DNA of 64,000 bases from Cantharellus purpuraceus (lineage: Eukaryota; Basidiomycota; Agaricomycetes; Cantharellales; Hydnaceae): NCBI GenBank assembly GCA_025174535.1, contig JALBUN010000045.1:62001-126000 (forward strand), in the 5' to 3' direction. The notes under the pieces were generated by a model. It was not told where the DNA came from. It made no database searches and saw only the letters and a program-made list of their open reading frames with translations. Position numbers and translations under genes: made by a program. Position 1 is the first letter of the stretch. Each line of letters opens with the position of its first letter. Shown here piece after piece: positions 33,298-47,332 of the stretch.

Positions 33298-36201
33298 TGC
33301 GACTTGGGAGGGCAGGGAAAGTGTTGCGTATGTAAGGAGGCTTACACAAAGAACGGGATGATTCAGGATGACGACAAGCAGGGCGGGAGGGGAAATCCGT
33401 TCAAGCACCGTTCGAAACGTAATGCCACGTGGATTATAGCTCCTGGGGACACCGACCGATGACAAAGGCATAGCAATTCTTTAAAAAAAGCTTTTTTATA
33501 TAAATCACGATCTGTTCTGTTATAAACATATTCATGATACACTGACCTAGTTTCCATCTCCAGGAAGTATACCCACCGTTAGAGTTCCTCAGCTACATTT
33601 ATTCACGCCCATCCACAACCCCACCCACCCTACATCCACAAGAGCCAGACGCGCCTCACGTGTGCCCAGCGCACCACGATGGTCATGCCAAGACACAGCT
33701 TATCTTGTCTCACCCTCGCAGTATGCCTGAACGTGCCATCACCCAAGTAACAGGAGTCGCACCACCGGTTGCCAAACGTACGGAGCCTACAGGTCTCAGT
33801 AATCCTGGTGTCGTATCTTTTCGCGCCGTAGCTCATTCTCTCCGCCGCGTCAATCCATATACATGTGGACCATGACGACATAACAGCTGCAATGCGTGTG
33901 GTGTTGATGAGATTGGAGAGATTGCGGTTCGGGAAGAAGTGGGGCCCAGGGAGACACGCCTCGTCACACGACGAGTCACAGCCGCATTTTCTTTTTTTCA
34001 TCCAATGGAGATAGCCATGAACGTCGGAGCCCCCTCAGATAAGAGTTTGCCCATTGAAGGGTGGTGTAGATTATCTGGCGCTCCTTGGGCCCCGCGCAGT
34101 ACGGACCTTGTCGTGCTCAAAGTCATTCATCAGTGCGCCCTTGTAACACTGATTTAATCTCGGAACACCTACCAAGTGCAGTCACCCGGGGTTTACAATC
34201 CTGCGGTACAAGAGCCACGTACAGCCCGGATTCAAGCTTGAATTCCCCGTACGCTTAGCGACAGACTATGTTGGGGGATGGGCTACCATCCGGGGTGCCT
34301 CGAAATTGATGTTCAGATCCCCGGGTTTCACGGTTATCTTTCCTCTTAGCCAATCCACCGAGCAACTTTGGTAGTCTCTGGGAAGAGCCGCCGTGATCCA
34401 CCCAATCAGCTTCTAATATGAACAACAGTTTTCGATCACAAACTGAAGAGAAGCGTGGATATCGTCACCGCTGTAGGAAAGTCTAACAATACACAGTTAA
34501 AACAATATCTGACCTAGTCCATCATCACTGCAACATGGGTTATCATATGATACAGTCGGCGCCTGTGCATGGGAAACCTTCAAGTTACAAGATTGCTTAC
34601 GTTCAATAGCCACGATGCCTGAGAGGGAACAGTCAAGTCGAGTATGTTGATGAACAGTTGAGGCACAAGCAGAGAATACCAGTAGGTTGCTATAGCACTG
34701 CAGGCCAGGCCCCTGTGGCTGAGATCTCCCCTTTGTTCAGATGACGGATGCGCTTGTTCAGCAGGCACGCTTACTGATGAACGAAGAGTCGATGGTTTAC
34801 ATAACAAACACATCGTCCGTTCCGTCTCATGCACTATTTCCGGCAACCCTTGCTTGCCCAAAAGTCCAAGGTCTGAAGCAGAACAACCATCAGACACGGA
34901 ACTGACACAAGGAATGGCATTGTTGCAGATGATGGAACCCATTGCCTACTCCATCAAACATGGTGTTGTCAATACTAGGGAAACACCATATGCTGATCTT
35001 TGAAGAGTGCCTTACTCATATCATAGATCACTAGGTCCTTTCGGTGTATTACGCTGCTGAAGTAGGCATATTTCGTGGATGACAGCCGGGAAATACCCAT
35101 GGAAAACAATGGACTCGAGGAAACCATTTGATTTCTTGACAATCGGTAAATAACCGTCTACAGCACAGACAGTGGGTCCGTACGAACAGGGCATCCTGAC
35201 CCAGCGCGTGCCCAGGGAGACGGTGCAGGCACTAGCTACGGCATTTTGTTTGTCCGCCGAACTCCTCGGTGAGGGGGTGTAGAGGTGAAACCTGACTCAG
35301 CGTTGCAGCAATACCCAAGGGATAGGTTATCCTGATGCGGGACCCTTTCTGGACGAACCGGATCCCACAGAAGTCTGACAACTGTGGCCGACAAATTTAA
35401 TGATCATCATGAGTTCTAAAGTTGTTGCACTATGTGTCTGATAGGACCGCTCCAATCTGTTCCCTTTATCCCAAAAGGTCAAGTGCTGGAACGTGTTTGA
35501 TGTTAAAGACATCATGGAAGAGGCACACGTCAATTAGCACCATCATGGTCTAGCTCAGCGCCTACGATCCTGGGTGCTAATTCACTAGGCTTGGATGCGG
35601 AAGACTTCTGAATCGGAGGACCCTCGAATCTTAGACTTTCTTGAGTTCTCATAACAGCAATCGGAAGCTTGGGGCCGCAATCATAGTCTCATTCTTGCAA
35701 GGTTGGAAGTGTACGTAAGGAAGACCAACTCGGAACAATGGGTGTTGATGTCACCGTTACATATGTAACACTTTCGAGTTTTACATGCGGAACATCTATG
35801 AAGCATCTTCAAGCTTCCTGACACGCTGTCTACTGTGATATTCTTCACCCCTCAAAAGATGTTCATAAGGAGAACTACAGCCAATTCTGCAAGATGACTG
35901 TCCACTTCTTGCTTTGTCAAGTCACCAAATGGCATTTCAATCTATTATTCAGCACTCTATCTCCTGTTCAGCCCGAAAATAGAATCGAAGTAGCCTGAAA
36001 AATGGTTGTTGTATTTCATGGCTGTAAGCGTGTATGGCGGTTGAGGCTAGATATGTTCTGGCGTGCGGACATCGCTTGTCGATTCTGTTGTGCAGTGAGC
36101 AGACATAAAACTACCTTGGCTTGCAAACTGTCATCTACATTGTTAGATTTCGTTGTACGAGGGATGAGAGGATGAAGTACTTTCTGGATGGGTGGGATAT
36201 A
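33298..36201. other. No supported gene
   Basis: About 2.9 kb. Frames at 33630-34001 and 34580-34942 (minus) exceed 110 codons but show no family motif and have ordinary flanks. Nothing else was recognised. Confidence 0.4.
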
Positions 36202-38092
36202 TCACAGCTTATTCTTCACAAAGCAGAAAAAGTCAGACTGGGTAGTGAACCATTTTTCGCAGACAGTCCACGGCTTCTTCGGGTTCTGGATGGTGATGTC
36301 ATAGCGGTGAACAATTGTGGGGAGTAGCTTTGACATCTCCATCAGCGATATATTCTTCCCCAAGCACACCCTGGAGCCTTGACCGAACTAACAAGAAAAT
36401 GATAAGTTATCAACAAGTCAAATGACGCAGAAGAATATGTAGTACCACTAGATTATATTTCTCCAGTTTAGTACGATCATTTTCTAGCCATCGGTCAGGA
36501 CGCCACTCTGAGGCATCACTCCCGTATGCTCTGGAGTCAAGGTGAGTTTCAAGGGGTGACATTCCAATAAGCGTTCCAGCGCCGTAAAAGCGGCCTCCAA
36601 TGACAAGGCCGCTTGCGGGTACGACACGCTGCAAAGGCATACCAATAGCCGGGTGCAGCCTCATAGCTTCCCTATGCAGAAGTACACGTGAACTTCCACA
36701 CTCGAATGGTTTCCTTTCAGGACTTCTTACTTCATACATGCCCACATAAATTTGAGACGGGAAGCCTCGGAATATGAAATAGGAAACCTGATCTGGCCAG
36801 TTAAGAGTGCCTCTTCTATCTCTTTTCGCAGGCGGTTTAGAGTCGGAGGATGCGAGTAGACATAACGCAGGAAGCTCAACATGGAGGTCCTCGTTGTGTC
36901 CGCTCCTGCAACGCTATCAAGACTGATAAGGTAGGGACTCGCGCCCAAACAAGTTTCAACTTACATTAGACTGAGGCAATTCTGGACAAAAGGGAATTAG
37001 ATCATGTGCGTGTATAAAATCTGCCCCATCTACCTTGATAAGAATCCTAGTCTCCAGAGGGCGTGAGGTCTTAGGATCTTTTAGACTCATAAACCGATAT
37101 AACATGTCTTTCCCCTCCTCAAATACTGCAGGTTGGTCCTCTTTCAGGGCTTGACGCTCCCGCACATACTTGGTACCATACTTAATAAACAAAGCTGGCC
37201 CCTTCACTCCGAACAGTTTCCATATGACCCACGAAGTAGGCTTGAACGCAAATAGCCACGAAATGCTTGAAAGTGTGGCCATTAACTCAACCGAATGAGT
37301 CGCTTGTGCCAAAGCGCGGAGTGTTCCATGTTCATCGTCAGTTTCGAGAAGTCCTGTTGTTCTAGTTCATTTCTGAATCAAATCTCGCACAACAACGCAC
37401 CTAAGCGCTTTCCAAAGCCAATTTCACTAACACAATCAAAAGAGTATTCTGGATAAAACAATGTGAGTGTGACGGCCCAGACGGACAACTACGTGACGAA
37501 GGATACTGACGTTCAATGAGCCTGCTAATGTCAATAGCCACTCCACTCCCTGCCACTTTGTCGAAACGGCCAAAGATTACTTCGGTACAAGAATCACAGA
37601 ATTGCTCGAGAGACGTGAGATAATTCAGTGAGTAAGCACCTGCGACCACCTGGCGATGGCGATGATGAGAATCTGGATCACGATTGGAAAAGTGGCCTTT
37701 GCCAAAGTATGACCACGCATCGTAGAAAGGCCCTTTCAGGCATTCCGACTTGCGAGAGTAGATTGCTGGTACGTCCTCTGGAGAAATGATGCTGACCTAC
37801 ATGGCTTAATAAATGGGTGCTACCTGCACAGGCATTATCACGAGCAAACCTCATTCGGTCCTATGCGAACGACGTCCCCGTGCTTCGTATGCTCATGGTG
37901 CAGCATGGAGACGAATTTCTCCTTACGCACCGCATTGGTTTTCCAGAGGTCCGTAATAGCTGCTAGCTTTGGCCCAGGAACATCTGAGAGGGGGTGAAAG
38001 TAAAGAAGATAGATAAGTCGCAAGGCTACGCAACCGAGTGCAATGGGTACAGGGTGCAAGAGTACCGTTGCGACAAGGTGTGAATCTAACAT
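36202..38092 (-). CDS. Cytochrome P450 monooxygenase (microsomal, fungal group I type)
   Basis: Haem-thiolate monooxygenase expected at the ER membrane with a P450 reductase. The N-terminal exon (from 38092) has a membrane anchor (VALRLIYLLYFHPLSDVPGP) with the Pro-rich hinge, then HGDVVRIGPNEV. Later exons give VPAIYSRKSECLKGPFYDAW, SNRDPDSHHRHRQVVAGAYS, the oxygen-binding I helix AGADTTRTSML, the K helix EAMR within KEAMRLHPAIGMPLQRVVP, the EWRPDRWLE region, and the haem loop FGQGSRVCLG near 36370 with its Cys ligand. The stop is at 36202-36204. About 500 residues and at least six exons are implied. All key motifs are intact. Substrate unknown. The nearest other candidate metabolic gene is 14 kb away. 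Confidence 0.9.
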
Positions 38093-41000
38093 GAGGGGGA
38101 CTCTATCACTTCTGCCTGGGTAATATCATATCCATGTGACATTAAATAGATGAGTGGCGAGGCTGGCGAAGATCCGTATAAAGTCACTGGGTCATCCAGG
38201 AGTCTATGCGCGTGGGACTAGATAAACTTTATGAGTCTATGTCAGCTCGGCTGAATCGGTTCGATGTGATTCGATATTTCACTCCCTGTACTTCGGGATG
38301 TTCTCAATAATGTACTGCCTAAATATTCTCCAGTTCAGCTCCAACTTTAAATGACAACTAGATCAGGTTAAAAACCTAGATGTCAAGTAAGAGCGAATAA
38401 AGGAATCAAATTCCAAGTGCCCCATGAATGTAAGCTCGTTCTTTCTTGAAGTCAACTTGTATCCAACAGTAAGGTGTGGTGACTTTTGTGATAACAGGCG
38501 TAGTCAGCAAGCGTAGAAAAAAGCTTACTCTCAGTCGGGGAATCGAACCCCGGTCTCGCGCGTGACAAGCGCGGATACTAACCTCTATACTAACTGAGAC
38601 AACAGGCACACTGATTGCATATGATAATTATGTTTCTGGGGAAACGTCAAATCCTGAACCCCTCACAAGTGGAGATGGCATGGTAATTGCAGAGATTAAA
38701 TGGAAGAATCTTCGATTGCATAGTTTATTGCAACGCGCCATAACGGGAGTCTCGCTGCACTGACCTCGGTGCTCATTCTGACCGTGATACAAACTTCAAG
38801 ATGATGAATCAAGTAAACACAACACAATCGCACGAGAGGAAGTTCATGTGAGTCATTGCACACTTGGAGATTCCGGACTGGACATGCGTCTCCTGTCGTG
38901 ATGAAGCGAACGCTTTGGCTAGATTGGTTGAATCTCATCCGTTTCTGCTCAACCCGATAGAGTCTGGTAGACAAGCGTTCACAGCGAGTGTCCAAGTCAT
39001 TTTGCTTCGGTAGCAGTGATGTGCCGACTGGCACTGATGCCATCGAGCTGCCAGTAGATGCGCGCTCTTCTTCTCCTTGGGAACTTAACGTGTAAACCTG
39101 GATAGACACAAGCAGAGCACTGTCTTTGTGGTCTTCCTAAAAGGCTTGAAGCTTAGTGTTGTGGCTTCTGAATCGGCTCAGAGACATGTACTCCAACCTG
39201 TGACTCGCGCTACCCAAATCGGTGGTGCATTTGTAGACGGTGGTCATACTCACCAACGGTTCCTCTGGTGTAACAAGCCCCCAGCTGGGTGCAGTATTGC
39301 TCGGGTATATCCAGCATAATAAAGGATCTGATGACCTCACCTGATGCCAACTACTGACTACCAAGTTGACCTGTGGTATTTCCTTGCGCGCGCTGCACGG
39401 CGCGCACGAGGTTCAGCAGATCGGCCCTCTGCGTATAACTCCAAAGGCATGGCGCACGATTCCCAAGTTGACGTCGGCTACAGAGGAGCCTGGATCCTAG
39501 CACCAAGCGGAAGAACGCAACGATGCTCCATAGCTCGGAACTCGACTTTGTGAGGTAGTTTAGGACACGACAACCTTAGCACTGTGGGTGATTCCGGTTA
39601 ATTCAGCAGGCCCATCCTTTTCTGGTCATTTGATGCAGGATAGGAGGCAATGAAGGTCGTTCACATTTGGTTGCGGAAGAAAATGTGCCTTCCTATGTTC
39701 GAGCGTTGACCGGCCGCCGCTCTTTGCGCGCTCATCAAGTTATATACCAACTGGAGCGCAGGCATGCGTGAGCCATTATAGCTTCTCAGAGAAACACAAA
39801 TACATACAACACAGGATTTGTGAAAGTAGGCAGCGGGCGTCATCTTCGCAGCCGCCCCTGCTGCTTAAAGTAGTGAATATGCGAGATAGTTTGAAAATGA
39901 TACCGATGTTAGCCCAAGCACACACTCGACGACAACATGTACGTGAACTTGGGATGCTTGGACGAGCAAACCACTGGGTGCCAGGGTACTCGGTTCAGCC
40001 AAACTGTCCCTCGACAGTCTGAACGCCGCCGTTCCTGGCGCAAATTGGACTATTTCCGACATTCCGAACGGTAACTTGGATGTTGGATACTTACCACGGT
40101 GCGGGGTAGTATGCGTGCTCGGTTCTCTTCGGATTCTCGCGTTCACCTCCCTTGTAGATGCGAGCAGGCCCTTGAACCCATTCGACACGTAGGCTGTGTA
40201 AACGAGCCCCTCGCGCGCCTCACTGACGGTTCGGCATCGGCCACGCAGACCGTGACCAACACTTCTAGCGGCGACATTTTTGCTCCTTTACGCCACGTTG
40301 AGCATTGTCCTCCCATGCGCCGCACCCAATCCTACATGCGCTGACCCGCACCGGGCATTTCGTTTTGCATTTGTTCATGGTGAGACATGTCACGGAGTGG
40401 TTGATTGTGTCATGGAATGTGGAGGGTGCGGATGTCGAGGGATGGTACAGTGGTTTCCTTCGGGAGTTGCGGCGGGGAGGTGGATGGGTCGTTGCCCTTG
40501 ATGCGTTTGCGGGCAGTCAGGGGCTTGTGAGGAACAACAGTAACGGGGACTGTCAGAAGTGTTTGCTTGAGTCTAGACACCCGTTTTTAGGGACGGACAT
40601 ATTGGGCTGACAAGCTATCCATGCTATGAAATGCCTGATTCAGGGCACTTCTTCTTCACAAAATACTTCACAGGAGGTTTCACAATGTGCATTGTCTGTC
40701 CGTGACTCAATCTTTGGCCACGGCTTGATTGAGGTATGACTGGTCTTGTCTGCAAAATTAAGCAAGTTGTTCTCAAAAGGTTTCAGTGCATGATTTCATT
40801 TAAGATTCGAGTAGTTTGCTCGCAATCCTACAGCGTGTGCTTTGTGCTTTGTATCCTCATGCTTAACATACAGTATCGTACCCATCCCAAGCGATTGTTG
40901 TACCATATCACTGCATGGAGATGTCCGACTGATTACTGAAGATCACTTGCCGTACATATGCGTCTAGCCGCTGGCGTAGGTATGCACGCCTGCACATCTG

Positions 41001-42235
41001 GTGCATCATCTTGAGATCTGTGTAAGCTTTGTGTTCATTGGATCATCAATCGGGCCCTGGCATTGACTAAAGTCGTGACCCACCCAGCCGGCCTACGCAC
41101 CCAGCATCTCCCTTAGAGTCACCATCTACTGTGCATGGCAAGCCTATTTTCCATTCCTAGATCCGAGTGTTAGTTTTTGAAACAAGAATTGGGCACACCC
41201 TCGATCGATTGCCCGCGAGAGTTGAGATGAGGAGATGCCCTGTATGACTCGCACATTCAATCAACGTCAACATTGCAGGGTACATCCACACTGCACGACA
41301 CAATGCCGAGTGTAGGAAATCTCCACAATATATAGACAGGTTCTTCAAGATGGCCTCAACATGAAGGGGCCCCCGGGTCTTCCTTTACATCTTAGTAAAC
41401 TTCTGCCGTCTCCCGATATGAGGTATGGGCGTCTCATCCGTCCCGGTAGCTGATATGACTTCCCTGTTAGGCTCTTCACAGACGCGCTGCTCTTCAGCTG
41501 TATTAATGGATGCGGACTCGAGAAGATCCGTGGATACTTGAGCTGACAGGAGTGATGTAGTACGTGACAAGCTCAAAGGACAAGGAGCCCAACATCCCAG
41601 ACGTGCAATGACTTGCCGAGTCGGTCGTCCCACTTCACATGAAAGAGGTCTACATTGACGTGTGGATTTCTTATCGGCCTCGTGGAGCAGGGTTCCAATC
41701 GTGAGGGTCGTAAGCCAGTGTAGAAGTCTGCTGTTTAGTGAATGACGAGCTCTTTGATTGTCTTTGGCGCTTGAGAGAGAAGTGGATGTAACTGATTGAT
41801 ATGAAAGTAGAATGTTCTTTTCATCTTGCTGTTCACGGTCACATCCCGGTTGAACAGTTCCCGACCAAAAACGGCTGTGCTGGGTTGCAGGAACAAGGCA
41901 GGCTTATGGCTTTCGACGTGGTGTTTGACACGTGTCGTTGATTAGAAGAACAAGTGTCCGGTTGGAATGTTCAGTGAATAACGCCGTCGTGTGTTCCTTG
42001 TTAATTTCAGCAGGTTACGTACCGAGAAGAAATGAGCAAAGGACTTGTAAGCTTTCCGTTGACCTGGAATTGAAGATGCCTTGAGTGCAATGCTGATGAC
42101 ACGCCGTCTCTCGCGTCATCAAGCGTGCGAGGGTATTTCATAATCCGCGGCCAACACGGCCACACGCGTTTTCAGCGTCACGTCCTAATTGTACCAGTGC
42201 TGGCTCCAACAATCACTTTCTGCTCATCCACTAAC
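38093..42235. other. Gene-poor interval around tRNA-Asp
   Basis: Apart from the tRNA at 38528-38599, no feature could be supported in this stretch of about 4.1 kb. Frames at 38696-39109 (minus) and 40099-40610 (plus) lack motifs. Confidence 0.4.
38528..38599 (-). tRNA. tRNA-Asp (GTC anticodon)
   Basis: A 72-nt cloverleaf on the minus strand. The acceptor stem is TCTCAGT with ACTGAGA. The D arm contains TTAGTATAGAGGTTAGTAT. The anticodon stem CGCGC/GCGCG encloses the loop TTGTCAC with anticodon GTC. The T arm is CCGGGGTTCGATTCCCCG, and the discriminator base is G. Both pol III internal boxes (TTAGTATAG and GGTTCGATTCC) are present. No intron. Confidence 0.97.
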
Positions 42236-44003
42236 ATGCCAAGAAGAACAGCAGTCGTTGAAGACGACGACGACACAGTCCCTCTTAACGACCTCCTTAG
42301 AACAGGCGAAGCTTCACGCCTCCGTCGCAGAGGCGCCCTCCGCGCCACCGCACTCAGGCGTGACGACGAAGAAGACGTACCTCCTCTGCCATTTACGCGC
42401 GGCCTTAAAGGAGACGAGTCCTTTCTGGAGCTCGAATGTGGTGTACGCTCAGCGGACTGCTCGTTTGCACCTGCAGGGCCCAGTAGACCCAGTCCTTTAC
42501 CCCGCTCTCCGCCTCTCAGAAAAACGTCAGATGTAGGCTTTGTCTTCTCCTCGTCAGGGTGTGGTGCAGTTATCAGCACGAGAGCACTTCCTTCCGGCAC
42601 AGGCCGCCATGTGTACACCGTAACTGAGCCAGTCAACTCCGACATCGCTCGTCTTCCCCACCAATACCTCGAACCGGAGCAACGTGCGCTCGCCGATACT
42701 CTTACGAAGGAAGCATGCGGTTGTAAATGCGAATGGGAGGCCGTTGGCTGTCGTACATGGTTAGTGCCCATTTGTCCCATTTCCTGTAGTCCTCACACCT
42801 TGCCACAGTGGCAATGCCCTCGGCATTCGCTATGCAGCCTGTCACCCTCGACATGCCAACAGCGACCCCATCTACATCTTCTTTGCTTCTGCAGTTACGC
42901 CCACTCCCAACTTTACCTTCCCGCCTTCCCCACATCCAGAGTCCGACGACATGTCGGTCGACTCGCCATTTTCTCCCCGTGTAACGCGCTACTTCCGGTC
43001 CGATGACGAGTTTTGGCCTAGCGAGATGAACCCTACTTTGTGGACTCCCGATCATAGGTATATTCCTACACCACCAAGGTCGCCTCCCGGTGCGGCGACA
43101 CCGCTGGCCTATGCTTGGCAAGCAGCTATCCCCGCGCGAGCATCAGCACATGCTCAGACTCAGGATTCACAAACCACAGATGCACCGCGCCGTAATTACA
43201 CATTCCGTGCCATGACGTTGCCCCCAGTCATACCTTCTGATGACGGAAGTAATGATTGGGTATCATTCCTCCGTTCCGTCTCCCCCGCTCCCATCGATGT
43301 CCCACAGCAAAACACATACACAAATGATACTTCGCAGCACCCAGAAGAATTGCCACACACAGAGACGACATTGTCGCGTGAGCAGGGGGATCGTACCTCC
43401 CCGGAGCGCCGTAGCATCTCTCGCACGGACCATGTGGATACGAATCCGCGCTTCTTAGACCCACCTTCCCTACACCGTGTGGCTCGACGCCAAATGCCAT
43501 CTGGAATGCGCCGCCCGCCGTCACAGGACTGGTCTAACCGAGGGCGTCACACATTTCCCTCCGATGTCAACGCCGCCCGGGGCGCGCAAGCCTCGGAGGA
43601 GCGATTCGCCCGCGGAATACGTCCTCCCCGGCGTATCACGATGCCCGTACCTGCACCGGCGCCAGCACAAGCGTTTACGTTACTGGACGCTTCGGGAGAG
43701 CAGACTTACCCGCCAAGCGCGAGGTCGAGTCTTGATATGCGGGATACGCTTGGGGTGGGTGGTAACGTGGAGAGGGAGGAGGCGTTAATTGCGCAGTGGC
43801 TAATCCAGGGGCAGGGGAGCGCGTCGCCTGGGGAGGGAGCAGGTAATCTTGATCCGGATGGAGAGAATGAGGAAGATAGAGGGGATGAAAGTGAAGAGAA
43901 GGAGGATGATCTGGATGAGCGGAGAGTGGAGAGGACATCAAGGAATGATAATGCAAGGACGGACCCACATTCGACTAGATCGTGGGAGTTGATTGCTAGG
44001 TAG
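42236..44003 (+). CDS. Cys-motif protein of unknown function
   Basis: Exons 42236-42759 and 42809-44003 flank a 49-nt intron (GTTAGT...CACAG), giving about 572 residues. It starts MPRRTAVVEDDDDTVPLNDL (acidic, then Arg-rich). A cysteine-rich module spans the splice site: SSSGCGAVIST, then ACGCKCEWEAVGCRTCGNAL, then IRYAAC. This looks like a zinc-ribbon or similar metal site. The remaining 370 residues are disordered, rich in Pro, Ser and Arg (TPPRSPPGAATPLAYAWQ), with a short helical ALIAQWLIQGQG and a strongly acidic tail. I recall proteins of this layout in agaricomycetes without an assigned function. The 3' third uses G-ending codons heavily. Confidence 0.75.
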
Positions 44004-46879
44004 TGGTTGTCCGGCCTGGACGGGTGGGATGGGATGGGATGACGTGGAGATTGGATGAATGTGGAATTTCTTTCACTCGTTCATTGTTTGCTTGTTCGCT
44101 CTCAAACGATATGTCGTGTCACGGAACTTTTGCCTACTAGTCATTTGATGTACGTTATATGAACCAAAGTTGTATTTGGCTGGCGAGCATTCGAGTCGTG
44201 GATGATGCGACTCTTAGTGTCTCATTGTCCATGGGGCGAGAGGGGGGAGGAGGGGAGGAGGGGAGGGGAAGAGGGTAAGGGGAGTCATCATCACAGCGTG
44301 GCCGTTACAAGGCTGCTGACCGAAAAGCCCGTGGCTTAATGTGACACCAAGTGTGATATTGAAGCATGACTGACAATATGGTGACTGGCAACGCTGTCTG
44401 CGCGATGTCATGCCGGAAGCATAACACTTCAGCCGGCTCTATTCCACCGTTATGTGTGCGTGGAGACTTTCATTTGTGCTCTTGTTTTGAACGACGGGCG
44501 ACACGGTTGAGTCTTTGTGGCTGAATGCCACGAAGGAGGGTGGAATAAGACACATAGCCCAGGAGACTATGGTCATGTTACCGGAGATAAGCCAAAATGT
44601 TCTGGCTGTAGAACTGCTGGAAGATAGGACCATGGCTAAGGAATGGGAAAAAGAAGAAGCCATCAGAATGCGAGAGAATGACCTAACCACACTACCAGGA
44701 CAGGGATGGTATATTTTTCGATGGTATCGATCGTGCATGTGGCAACAGTGGCCCCGATATAGCCAACATCGAAGACACAGCTGGACCGAGTGGATCCACA
44801 AAGACTGATACCTGGCGAGCCACGTACGAAGAACGCTTACCTGAAACTTGACGTTACCAAGCATGGTAGTGACATCCTACGATCCTTCACAATAACGTAG
44901 GTAAGGGTTGGGAAGAGAGCCGTGCCCCGAAGAGGACATGCAAATGGGAGAGGCTACTCAGTCTGACGCAAGGTGATGACTGTCGCTAGTCTCCCTACAC
45001 CTCTGCACTGCGTTCACAAGCCATAACTGGAACGATACTGCCCACTGTGATTACGCTCAATTCATACTTTCTGGTCACTGGTAGGAGATGCGGAAGCCTA
45101 TCCGCCGAGTTCCCACGCACCATCTTAGAAACAGCAGGTTCACCAGTGATCGAATAGTCCGCAATGGTCTCAGAGCCCCGTGGCTAGCATCAAAATTCCT
45201 TCCACATCGATGTTATGCTCTGTGGTAGCTGGCGGGATGTCCGGAAGCCCAATCGCTGAGTTTCCTCGCAGTGTTTTCGACCCGACATACTTAAGAGTTC
45301 GAATCACCAAACCCTGCCACAACAGCGCCATGAATCCTCTGAGTGACTGCATGGAAGCTTCCAATAGAGAGCGCAGGCAACCTCCTGGGGTTCGGACGTT
45401 CGTTTCCCTGTTGCAGGACGAGTTGAAATCGACAAACGAGAATCGTGGTCAAGCTGCGGGTATTTAGTCCTACGATTGCGTTCCGCAGATAAACTGATCG
45501 GATCGCGAAGTTAAAAGCATACGGCGGAGAGTGGGCCGTTGTCTAAGTTGAAGAAAAGTAGGTAAGATATCACTCACGACTGGCTTGGATACGAAAACTT
45601 AGCAGTCTTCTCCTTAATGGAAATATAAACGCTGTTATCTCTGGGAATGGACCTCCGGTAACAAAAGCATCATTCGCGATAAGCAGTGAACCGCTGAATA
45701 TAGAATATTTAAATATTGATTCAAGAGAAAGAGACGCGTGGCGCCACAACACGTACTCAGTTCTGATGCATCATGATGACGTGGTCATCATTATCTTGGA
45801 GGCCTGTACAAGGACGACTCCCCTAAGGATGTTAATGCTATTGTCAGCAGAGCAAGGAAGTTCATACTATGTCGTACCGTGCTCGTTATTTGTTGTCGGG
45901 TGTCTTGGTTAGGAAGACCAAAATACATCCAGGTTGATGGAGACCAATTGTGTTCCTAGACATTTGTAAGTATGGACAACATGCTGATGAACTTAAACAG
46001 GATACTACCCCGCTGTATTGACCGGCTGACCCAGAAGTAGAAAGATATAAATCAAAGGAAGATCGTAGATGTATGATATTTTGACAGTTGGTAATATAAG
46101 ACTCACAGAATGGATAGAAAAGGTTGTCCATCGACTTCAGTACGCATAGACAAGAATTGACAAATAAACATTGATGATCCACATCTCGTCCGGTAAGTGT
46201 GGCATAGCAGTAGTTGCACATGACATCGGGAACATTCACACAGAAGGTGCTGATATGACGGCATAGCATAGATCCAGAGAGCCGCAAGCCACGTAAAAAT
46301 TAGCCATATTACATGGACCTGCAATTGGCGTTGAATATACATAACCTCTGCGAGTCATAGCTTATTTATCCGATACTACCTAAACAGCTGCTGCTGCTGG
46401 TGACATGACGAGGGAGCGTTGAGGTTTGTGCCGCCTGGCTGCCTGTAGAATAATTTTACACCGCTGCTATTATGACCGCTGTTGAGTTCCATGGTTTGAA
46501 TTGCCGAAAATATACCCAGCCCGATGGGCACCAGTAGTTGTTGCTCTGCTAGTGCTTACCAGTGTGCACAAACCTGTTGCCTAGCTCAAACGCGCGCCAG
46601 ACCACAAGGCTTACCCCCAGCAATCATATTGTCGTCTAGTAGCCGAAGCATAGATATAATCAAATTGAAATGAAAGGAATGTGAGGTGCTTTGACAGGTT
46701 ACAAAAATCACAGCGCCAAAGATAGAATTTGTCCAATTTCAGTGTGCACAGACGGTATCTACATGGGGACAGTATGATCCTGTGTTGACCAAGCTCAGAA
46801 GTTTTATGTGGTGCGAGTGGAAGTCGTGTGTGAGGGTTTAAACAAGGTTTTAAGCGGAGTGCAAATATACTTGGCCGTC
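44004..46879. other. No supported gene; short hydrophobic frames
   Basis: Minus-strand frames at 44439-44864 and 46103-46342 contain hydrophobic stretches (for example VIWLIFTWLAALWIY). These could be exons of a membrane protein, but I could not chain them into one protein. Confidence 0.3.
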
Positions 46880-47332
46880 ATGGCCTCCTCTCGTGCTGCC
46901 GACACGTACGAATCGCAGAATGACCAGCAGCTTGACGCATTACACTCCAAAATCCGTACTCTGAGAGGCGTGCGTATCATCTAATGAGTGAAATCGTTTG
47001 ACCTACATTGTACTTAGTCTTTGGACGTCAGGTAACAACTGATATTCATGACGATGTCGAGCGACAGAACCTTATGTTAGACGACACGGTTTGTAACTGG
47101 TATTTTCTGGTTCATTCTGTATCTCACATTGTGACACGACTAGGGAAACACATTCACTTCTTTCGCCGGATCCCTTGCCCAATCCTCCCGGCGAGCTGCC
47201 CATGCGTTCGGGAGCACGGGGCCACTGAAGCAATACCGCCCCCTCCTATGGATCGTCGGCGCCGTGGTTGGGTTGTGGCTATTATGGCATATCATCGGGT
47301 GGTTCTGGCCGTCAAGCCCGGCAAATGTCTGA
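46880..47332 (+). CDS. Qc-SNARE, Bet1/Sft1 type
   Basis: Tail-anchored SNARE for ER-Golgi or intra-Golgi vesicle fusion. Three exons (46880-46969, 47032-47088, 47144-47332) join in frame across introns of 62 and 55 nt to give 111 residues. It reads MASSRAADTYESQNDQQLDA, then the SNARE helix with LHSKIRTLRGVTTDIHDDVE and RQNLMLDDTGNTFTSF. The Gln after Arg in ERQNLML is the expected central-layer residue. SSRRAAHAFGS follows, and one C-terminal membrane span LLWIVGAVVGLWLLWHIIGW with a short luminal end. Length and order fit Bet1/Sft1 of fungi. Which of the two it is cannot be settled by eye. Confidence 0.88.

Noticed and set aside
41640..41720. GCAGGGTTCCAATCGTGAG resembling a tRNA T arm
   Set aside because: No matching acceptor or anticodon stems nearby, and the B-box consensus is broken.
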